Notes under the pieces: generated by a model
Seen by the model: only the letters and a program-made list of their open reading frames with translations
What the model was told of the DNA's origin: nothing
The model's database searches: none
In this document: positions 57,086 to 64,000 of the stretch, piece after piece
How positions within the stretch are numbered: position 1 is the stretch's first letter
Layout: each line of letters starts with the position of its first letter
Position numbers and translations under genes: made by a program
Assembly (NCBI RefSeq): GCF_018812025.1
Contig: NC_063044.1
Location: 47,577,076 to 47,641,075, forward strand
Length of the DNA stretch: 64,000 nucleotides
Direction: 5' to 3'
Origin: Megalobrama amblycephala
Taxonomy: Eukaryota > Chordata > Actinopteri > Cypriniformes > Xenocyprididae

Positions 57086-58559
57086 CCCAGCCAGCAGAGC
57101 CATGTGGGGCCCAAATGGGTTTGACCTGGGCTATCTAACTGGGACCCAGCCAGTTTTGCACCCAGTTTCCATGGAGGCCCCACATGGGTTAGCCCAGATG
57201 AACTGAACACTGCTCAGTGTGCACACTACAGGCTGTTTAATGTAACACTTAATCAGTGTTGGAGGTAATGAGATAATTAGGTGATAACGAGCAGAATCAC
57301 TGAAGGACAGAGAAACAACAAGAACTACGACTTCAGCCACAGCCTTCGATGAAATCAACTGAAGATAAAAGACATTAAATCACTGAAGATCTGATTAAAC
57401 AACTCCACAAACAGCATTACCAGCTTCACTTATTACTAACCAGACTGACTTTATTTCTGACATTCATCTACAAAAGTTGTTATTGAGAATTTACCAGAGG
57501 TTTAGATGTTGATGATTTGTTGAAAATACGTTTGTTTTGATGTCACCGTGATCGAGGTCAGCGCTTACTTCAGTTAGGCAGTTTGACTCTTGACTATAAC
57601 TTTTAATTTTTTCTCTGGCTGTTTGTTATGGCAAGAAAAACAAGAGACCATGTGGTCAGCTGTTAAATTATAACAATATAGTCATCATTTAGTGGCTTAA
57701 TTCATTGATATAATGACTGAGCTTTTTATGAGCGAAATGTGTTTAAATTTGTGCTGGATCTCCTCTAGAATTACAACACTAAAAATGTTTTAATCTGAAA
57801 ATTTGAAAAACACATTGTTCATTAAACACTTCAAACCTCCTGCATGATTCACTTACACAGACATCAAGAATCAGCATATGATTCTCAACAATGGTGACAT
57901 GCTTCATGGTGCAATGCATTCTGGGAGCCATAGATGAGTTTTTGTATGAGGCACCCAGAATGCATTGCACCATGAAGCATGTCACCATTGTTGAGATTCA
58001 TACGCTGATTCTTGATGTCTGTGTGCGAGTAAAACTCACAGGAGCCTAAAATATGTAAATGGTGTGTTATAAATCGTTTGATGTTCTGATTAAATTCTGT
58101 TATTCTCTTGCTGTAGAATCATAACAATAAAACAGAATGAATAACATACTGACAGAAATAAAGTCAGTCTGGTTAGTAATAAGTGAAGCTAATGTTGTTT
58201 GTGGAGTTGTTTAATCAGATCTTGAGAGATGTAATGTATTTTATCTTCAGTTGATTTCATCCAAGGCTGTGGCTGGAAGTAGTTCTTGTGTTTCTCTTTC
58301 CTTCAGTGATTCTGCTTGTTAACAGCAGGTGTTCTTCACTAATACAAAATCATTATTCAATCACTTAATTATCTCATTACCTCCAACACTGATTAAGTGT
58401 TACATTAAACAGCCTGTAGTGTGCACACTAAGCAGTGTTCATTTCATCTGGGCAAATCCATGTGGGGCCTACATGGAAACTGGGTGCAAAACTGGCTGGG
58501 TCCCAGTTAGATAGCCCAGGTCAAACCCATTTGGGCCCCACATGGCTCTGCTGGCTGGG
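57086..58559. mobile_element. CCCAGCC fold-back element F, 1,474 bp
   Basis: The ends are CCCAGCCAGCAGAGCC and the inverse. The hairpin is at 57861-58021. It is close to element D, but about 0.27 kb is missing on the right side between 58145 and the terminal arm. The flanks AAA and CAA give no clear duplication. Confidence 0.85.
57861..58021. repeat. Central hairpin of fold-back element F
   Basis: Arms of about 70 bp with the variant CATGGTGCAATGC paired with GCATTGCACCATG, as in element D. Confidence 0.88.
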
Positions 58560-58807
58560 CAATATCATGTCGCTGCTTAAAATTCGCAAACATTAATTTA
58601 TTGCACATTTATTGGAAAGTCTGAATTTATCAGAAGTCCGAATGTGCGAATATAAAACCAATTTTACCCAAGTTTCAGAATTGTGATGTGATTTTGTCTG
58701 TCCTCGAAGGCGGTCTCGCCTGAAAGTATCAATTTGAACCGTGTCTGTGAGAACTGAATCAAAAGGAAATTGAATCATTAATTGATTCATAAGAGTCATT
58801 TGAGTGA

Positions 58808-59733
58808 AGTCACAAGTGTTTTTTTTTTTTTTTTTCCCTTTATTAAATGAAAATAATTACAAACACACAAGGCATTAACCAGTTAAGCATATTCTCGTAT
58901 ACTGCAGTAAAGATTGAGCAGAATCAGCAATAACAATACCATACAAAACATACCTAAGATTATAGATACAGCCACAAAACAAGAAAAAAGCAATAAAAAA
59001 ATTTAAAAAATAAATAAATAAATAAATAAAAACATAACAAATGAACAAAACTTAACAGGGCCATTTCAAATTAACTTAAATGATTCAAGTAAAGCAAATA
59101 ATTTAAGGGCTTTCCTTTCCTCCACAAGTTTAAGAGATTTACTTAGAAGATTCAACTCATTCCTCCAATGAGTCAAAGTAGGTTTGGTTTTATAATACCT
59201 GCATTTATGAATGAAAAACTTACCAAATAACAAAAGCGAATTAAGTACAAAGTCCACATTCTTATTTTCATCAAAAACACCAAAAATAATTGTCTTCACA
59301 GATAAAGACAATACAATTTCCCTGGACATTAGCCAACTCTGCATTTCTCTCCAAAAAAATTGGACTGGGTCACAGTAAAAGAAAAGGTGTTCTAACGATT
59401 CAATGTTTTCTACACAGAAGACACAGTTATTTAGATCAAGATTGAATCTCAATCTCAAGAATTCGTTTGTTGGGTAGATTTCATTTAAGATTTTGAAGTT
59501 GACTTCTTTTACTTTAGGTGGGAGTGGAAATGAAATGTAATTTTTCCTTATTTTCTTAATTTTTTCCACTTCAAAGTCCTTAAGTATGTAAAACCTTTTT
59601 ACTGGGTTGGGATAATATTCTTTAATCAGAAGATTCTTAGTTACTTTGTTGTTACATTTAAAATCACAAAAATCCAAACCTTCAATGCAGAGCTGACTAA
59701 GGACAGGGGAGACGGCAGAGTCACAAGTGTTTT
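58808..59733 (-). mobile_element. 5'-truncated L1-type LINE with target duplication
   Basis: AGTCACAAGTGTTTT occurs at 58808-58822 and 59719-59733, directly flanking the insertion. A T-run at 58819-58835 is the poly-A tail of a minus-strand insert. Truncation at the 5' end, a poly-A tail and a 15-bp duplication are hallmarks of target-primed reverse transcription. Confidence 0.92.
59066..59718 (-). pseudogene. C-terminus of L1/Tx1-type ORF2
   Basis: The frame ends at a natural stop at 59066 and encodes the region after the reverse transcriptase: KILNEIYPTNEFLRLRF, then CVFCVENIESLEHLFFYC, a C-x2-C-x8-H-x4-C cluster followed by FFWREM. This cysteine-rich tail is typical of L1/Tx1-group LINE proteins. 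The frame stays open past 59718 to 59797, but that part is target DNA, so the N-terminal 25 or so residues are not LINE sequence. Endonuclease and reverse transcriptase are absent. Confidence 0.85.
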
Positions 59734-60710
59734 CTAAGTGAGATGAGTCATCAAGTTGTATGATGTATGTCATTATGTATGACATTGTAACAGTCACATT
59801 TCCAAATATTTATGACCCACCTTCTGTCAGTCATACACTACTACCGATCAAATGTTTAAGAACATTGTGCAGTTCTAACTTCCTGTTTGTTTTTGTTTTC
59901 TTTAGATGAGTTACAACAAGTGAGGGCTGAAAAAAAGGAGGCCTCAAAGTTTGTATTTGCTGTTTCTGCAAAACTGGTTCCGTTATGCTCCTGATCAGCT
60001 TTCGGACATTGCTCGTGGTGGAAATCCCTGAGTTCGTCAGAGTATCAATTTAATGAATAAGAACATACTTTTTGCATTAGAAGAGTAGCTTCAATCCTTG
60101 AAAAGCTTCAAGTCCTGAACAGTGAACTGTGGTAGTGTTTCAGTTTGTAGTTTCTGTCACCAGTAATGATTTTTTTTCTAAGGCATGTCTATAAAAGCTA
60201 CTGAAATAATAGAACTAAGGTCTGATCCTGGCTTAGCCTAAGCTCTGTCTGTGAACCAGGTCTATTTGTTTTAGTCACCATGAAATGCCATTTTTACAGC
60301 CACTTGTTTTTCCTGAATGCATGATGTTAATGCCTGTTCAAACAGTGTGTGGTTATAAATGAATACATTTGTATGTAAACTGAAGGAAGTTGTGAATTGT
60401 ACATTAAAACCATATTAACTGCTGCCCTTACATTGTCTCTGATTGAAATGAGTAGAAATAGACATTTAACTGGCTTAGAATCTTGCTGTACATAAAGCAA
60501 GATTGATTTGATATTGTTTCCACGTTAATTCAATGTTAAATAGTGATTTAAATAAGGTTGAAAAAACATTGATTTTACAACCATCATTGAAATAACATAA
60601 TTTCAGGATGCAAATCTGATAAAAAATAAATTTAAAATTGAACGTTGATTCAGTGATAATTTGGTTAATGCATTGACATTGATAAGGTTGGTCTGCAATC
60701 TGGGCTGTGT
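59734..60710 (+). other. Unassigned sequence with a possible 3' exon
   Basis: A polypyrimidine tract and acceptor (TTTGTTTTCTTTAG, to 59905) precede a 28-codon open stretch from GAG at 59908 to TGA at 59992 (ELQQVRAEKKEAS... ending PLCS). It could be the last exon of a gene lying upstream of the repeats, but no partner exon is seen. The remainder has no recognisable feature. Confidence 0.3.
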
Positions 60711-60824
60711 TCCTCTAAATCACATGACCATAATAAAGGTGTTGCCCTCAGTATAAAAACACCTGCTGATCTATTTGTCTTCAAGTGTTTCAAGTCAGTT
60801 GAACAAGGAAGCTTCATTTAAACA
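60711..60824 (+). promoter_or_regulatory. Promoter and non-coding first exon of GTPase copy 3
   Basis: CACATGACCATAATAAAGG (60721), TATA box TATAAAA at 60752-60758, probable start about 30 bp downstream, and a splice donor ACAGTAAGTAG at 60825. The intron 60825-61290 joins to the coding exon. The same arrangement is seen at 50.1 kb. Confidence 0.65.
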
Positions 60825-60938
60825 GTAAGTAGATAAATTTAAAACTATTTAGAATTATTGCATGTTTACTGTTAAGATCTCCATAAAATTAATGAAGGAC
60901 ATTATGCTTTATACACAATGATATGAGGAAACTTTATG

Positions 60939-61139
60939 TACAGTGCACAGCATAAATGAGTAAACCCCCTCTGAAATTTCTGTCAATGACAATGATGATA
61001 TGCATTCTCTGAAGGTAAAAAAAACCTTAATACATGTTTAATACATTTCGGTTTTGCCATCTGTCCATTATTAGTGATCATTAAGAAAATACATATTTTG
61101 TGTTCACCAGGGGTGTACTCATTTATGCTGAGCATTGTA
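60939..61139. mobile_element. Tc1/mariner-type MITE (197 bp) in the intron
   Basis: 60941-61137 has inverted ends: CAGTGCACAGCATAAATGAG on the left and GTACTCATTTATGCTGAGC on the right. It is flanked by TA on both sides. Non-coding. Confidence 0.8.
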
Positions 61140-61290
61140 TATGTTAACAGTTTGTGAAATCTTAAATATAAAACTCTGTAAGATTATTGGCTAATATTCC
61201 AAATGAATAAATATTCAGTTTAAATTTCCAATGGGAATTATGTTTGTGTACATGAAGCCATCTCCCTGTTTCTGTGTTTAAGAATTACAG

Positions 61291-61521
61291 GAAAAACATG
61301 GAGAGTTTAGACAAAGAGTTGTGCAAAATTAATGAACTCATCAAGAAAAGCACCATAATTGAAGAAAGAAATACTGCTCGATATCGGCTAAAACTTATTA
61401 AACATGATTTGGATCAATCTGAGCCATACAGAAAAAAATTACCTTTGGAGAGAGAGACACAAACAAACCACATAAAACTATTCTGATGGTGGGAGAAACA
61501 GGCATAGGAAAGACAAAGCTA
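61291..61521 (+). pseudogene. P-loop GTPase copy 3, frameshifted and interrupted
   Basis: The coding exon follows the acceptor GAATTACAG (61290) with ATG at 61298. The N-terminus (MESLDKELCKINELIKKS) matches copy 1. One extra A in an A-run near 61435 shifts the frame to a stop at 61484. The original frame resumes behind the shift and still encodes the G1 motif GETGIGKT. Three codons after it, at 61522, a CCCAGCC fold-back element is inserted. The rest of the gene may continue beyond the window end, after the element. The copy cannot make a complete GTPase, although promoter, first exon and intron look intact. Confidence 0.8.
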
Positions 61522-64000
61522 CCCAGCCAGCAGAGCCATGTGGGGCCCAAATGGGTTTGACCTGGGCTATCTAACTGGGACCCAGCCAGTTTTGCACCCA
61601 GTTTCCATGTAGGCCCCACATGGATTTGCCCAGATGAAATGAACACTGCTTAGTGTGCACACTACAGGCTGTTTAATGTAACACTGAATCAGTGTTGGAG
61701 GTAATGAGATAATTAAGTGATTGAATAATGATTTTGTATTAGTGAAGAACACCTGCTGTTAACAAGCAGAATCACTGAAGGAAAGAGAAACACAAGAACT
61801 ACTTCCAGCCACAGCCTTGGATGAAATCAACTGAAGATAAAATACATTACATCTCTCAAGATCTGATTAAACAACTCCACAAACAACATTAGCTTCACTT
61901 ATTACTAACCAGACTGACTTTATTTCTGTCAGACATCTACAGAAGTTCCTATTAAGAATTAAGAAGAGGCTTAGATGTTGATTACTTATTTGAAAGTAAT
62001 AGTTTGATTTGATGTTACCATTGTGGCGATCAGTGTGTGCTTTAGTCAGGCTCTTGACTTTTTAACATTAGTTTTCTCTTGACAGCTGTGTCTGTTTGTT
62101 ATGGCGAGAACAGCAAGAGAAAATATAATCAGATGCTGTAAGCCAGGGATGGACAACTCCGGTCCTGGAGGGCCGGTGTCCAGCAGAGTTTAGCTTCAAC
62201 CCTAATCAAACACACCTGAACCAGCTAATCAAGGTCTTTAGGATTAGTACACAGCAAAAACTGCAGTGTTAAATTAACTCTCCTGGGAGTACATGTGAGA
62301 CCATACTCAAGAGTGTTAAAGTGTTAAAATAAGAGTGTTAAAAGAACACTGAAAAGTGTTAAAGTTAATAAGATAATTAAGTGATTAATTGAGTAATGAT
62401 TGACCATTATTGAAGACACCTGATGATAACAAGCAGAATCACCAAAGGAGAAAATCACAATTTTTAAGCCACCATCGTGGAGATCAGGGTTTGCTTTAGT
62501 TGGGCTCTTGTCCCTTGACTTTTTAAAATAATATTTAGTTTGGGCTGTTTTAACTGAGTTATGACATCCAGACAAACAAATGGCAAAAATGATCATGTTG
62601 TGTTGGTTATGTTTTCACATAATCATTATTTGACCTAAATCACTGAACTCATTTAGAGCCCAATCTCTGAGTTAGATTGACATTATTGATTACAGCAGCA
62701 CTGTGATTCTACAGCAGAAGATCAGCTTTATCAATATAATCTGAAGGATTTCACAAACAGTTGTTCTGAGCAAAAAAAAAATGTTTCTCTTAGGCACACA
62801 CAGACATCAAGTATCAGCCTATGAATCTCAACAGTGGTGAGAATAATAAAGCATGTTGCAGTGTATTCTGGGTGCCACCAATCAAAATTCATCCATGGCT
62901 CCCATCATGCATTGCTGAATGAATAAATTATGAGCTGAATAAATTATGAGCTGAATTGTCTTAGTAATTTCCTTTATTCTCATATTTTATTTTGTTCCGT
63001 TTATGCGACTTTTTAGTAGCTTGTTTTCTAATGTTCAGAGTTGATCTGTTGATCAGAATATGTTGCTTGTCACCGTCATTGAGATTCACAGGCTGATTCT
63101 TGATGTCTGTGTGTGCCTAAGAGAAAGATTCTTTTTTTTTTTTGCTCAGAACAGCTGTTTGTGAAATCCTTCAGATTATATTGATAGAGCTGATCTTGTG
63201 CTGTAGAATCACAGTTCTGCTGTAATCAATAATGTAAATCTAACTCAGAGATTGGGCTCTAAATGAGTTCAGATGTTCAGACCAAATAATGATTATGTGA
63301 AAACATAACCAACACCACCTGATCATTTTTTCCATTTGTTTGTCTGGATGTCAATAACTCAGTTAAAACAGCCCAAACTAAATATTATTTTAAAAAGTCA
63401 AGGGACAAGAGCCCAACTAAAGCAAACCCTCATCTCCACGATGGTGGCTTAAAAATTGTGATTTTCTCCTTTGGTGATTCTTCTTGTTATCATCAGATGT
63501 CTTCAATAATGGTCAATCATTACTCAATTAATCACTTAATTATCTTATTAACTTTAACACTTTTCAGTGTTCTTTTAACACTCTATTTTAACACTTTAAC
63601 ACTCTTGAGTATGGTCTCACATGTACTCCCAGGAGAGTTAATTTAACACTGCAGTTTTTGCTGTGTACTAATCCTAAAGACCTTGATTAGCTGGTTCAGG
63701 TGTGTTTGATTAGGGTTGGAGCTAAACTCTGCTGGACACCGGCCCTCCAGGACCGGAGTTGTCCATCCCTGCTGTAAGCTGATTGATGATAAGAATATAA
63801 TCATCATATATTGGGCTTAACTCATTGATATTAATGTGGGAGGTTTATACGGGTAGCATGTTATTAATTCTCTTTTATTGTTATGATTCTACAGCAAGAG
63901 AATAACAGAATTTAATCAGAACATCAAACAATTTATAACACACCATTTACATATTTTGGGCTCCTGTGAGTTTTACTCGCACACGAACATCAAGAATCAG
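61522..64000. mobile_element. CCCAGCC fold-back element G, continuing past the window
   Basis: Starts CCCAGCCAGCAGAGCC directly after the GTPase P-loop. The arm matches element D in inverse order. It is interrupted by a hAT-B MITE (62144-63771) and reaches the hairpin region (CATCAAGAATCAG) at the window end. The right terminus is outside. Confidence 0.85.
62136..63779. mobile_element. hAT-B MITE copy 2 with 8-bp duplication CTGTAAGC
   Basis: The element (62144-63771, 1,628 bp) has CAGGGATGGACAACTCCGG ends and CTGTAAGC on both sides. It is nearly the same as copy 1 at 13.4 kb, differing by small indels, so both are recent. Confidence 0.93.

Overview
This window looks like teleost fish DNA, most likely from a cyprinid. 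That reading is an inference. It rests on compact GT-AG introns, three copies of a fish-type P-loop GTPase gene (immunity-GTPase-like, with a coiled coil and a Cys cluster at the C-terminus), fish L2 retrotransposons ending in (TTA)n and (TTGCC)n, and very dense non-autonomous DNA transposons. No bacterial-style operon is present. Almost all of the window is mobile DNA, mostly dead, with elements inserted in one another up to three levels deep.

Layout. 1-15.5 kb is MITE territory: a 'hAT-A' family (termini CAGAGGTGGGTAG, 8-bp target duplications), a related 'hAT-B' family (CAGGGATGGACAACTCC, 8-bp duplications), a long fold-back family (termini CCCAGCC...GGCTGGG), a TTAA-flanked element and a tandem pair of Harbinger-like MITEs sharing a CTG duplication. 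At 15.5 kb is GTPase copy 1, cut by an assembly gap. 16-27 kb holds more hAT-A copies, an intron-containing IS630/Tc1-type transposase remnant (21.4-22.65 kb) and an L2 LINE (23.5-26.8 kb). At 28.65-30.24 kb is GTPase copy 2, complete apart from one frameshift and the best host-like gene of the window. 32-36.5 kb has a fold-back element and LTR-type sequence. 36.6-43.95 kb is a chromodomain Gypsy element split by a 5.3-kb CTG-flanked DNA element that itself carries an L2 LINE with an esterase-type ORF1. 43.95-45.5 kb is the LTR, proline-tRNA primer-binding site and gag start of an endogenous retrovirus on the minus strand. 45.5-53.9 kb is MITE debris, a CCHC gag remnant, an orphan GTPase-type promoter with first exon (50.1 kb) and a long palindrome. 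54-57 kb is a GC-ended hAT element with a BED zinc finger. 57-64 kb has another fold-back element, a 5'-truncated L1-type LINE with a clear target duplication, and GTPase copy 3, which has a promoter, first exon and intron but is broken within its GTP-binding domain by a further fold-back element.

How the parts relate. The only host-type gene family visible is the GTPase cluster (three coding copies plus one orphan promoter), and transposons have broken at least two of them. The transposon record is unusually easy to read: target duplications and empty sites present in sister repeats allow relative insertion order to be worked out. The most unusual feature is that MITEs with three different terminal sequences share one internal fold-back core, and that the central hairpin of the CCCAGCC family shows a paired (compensatory) base change between copies.
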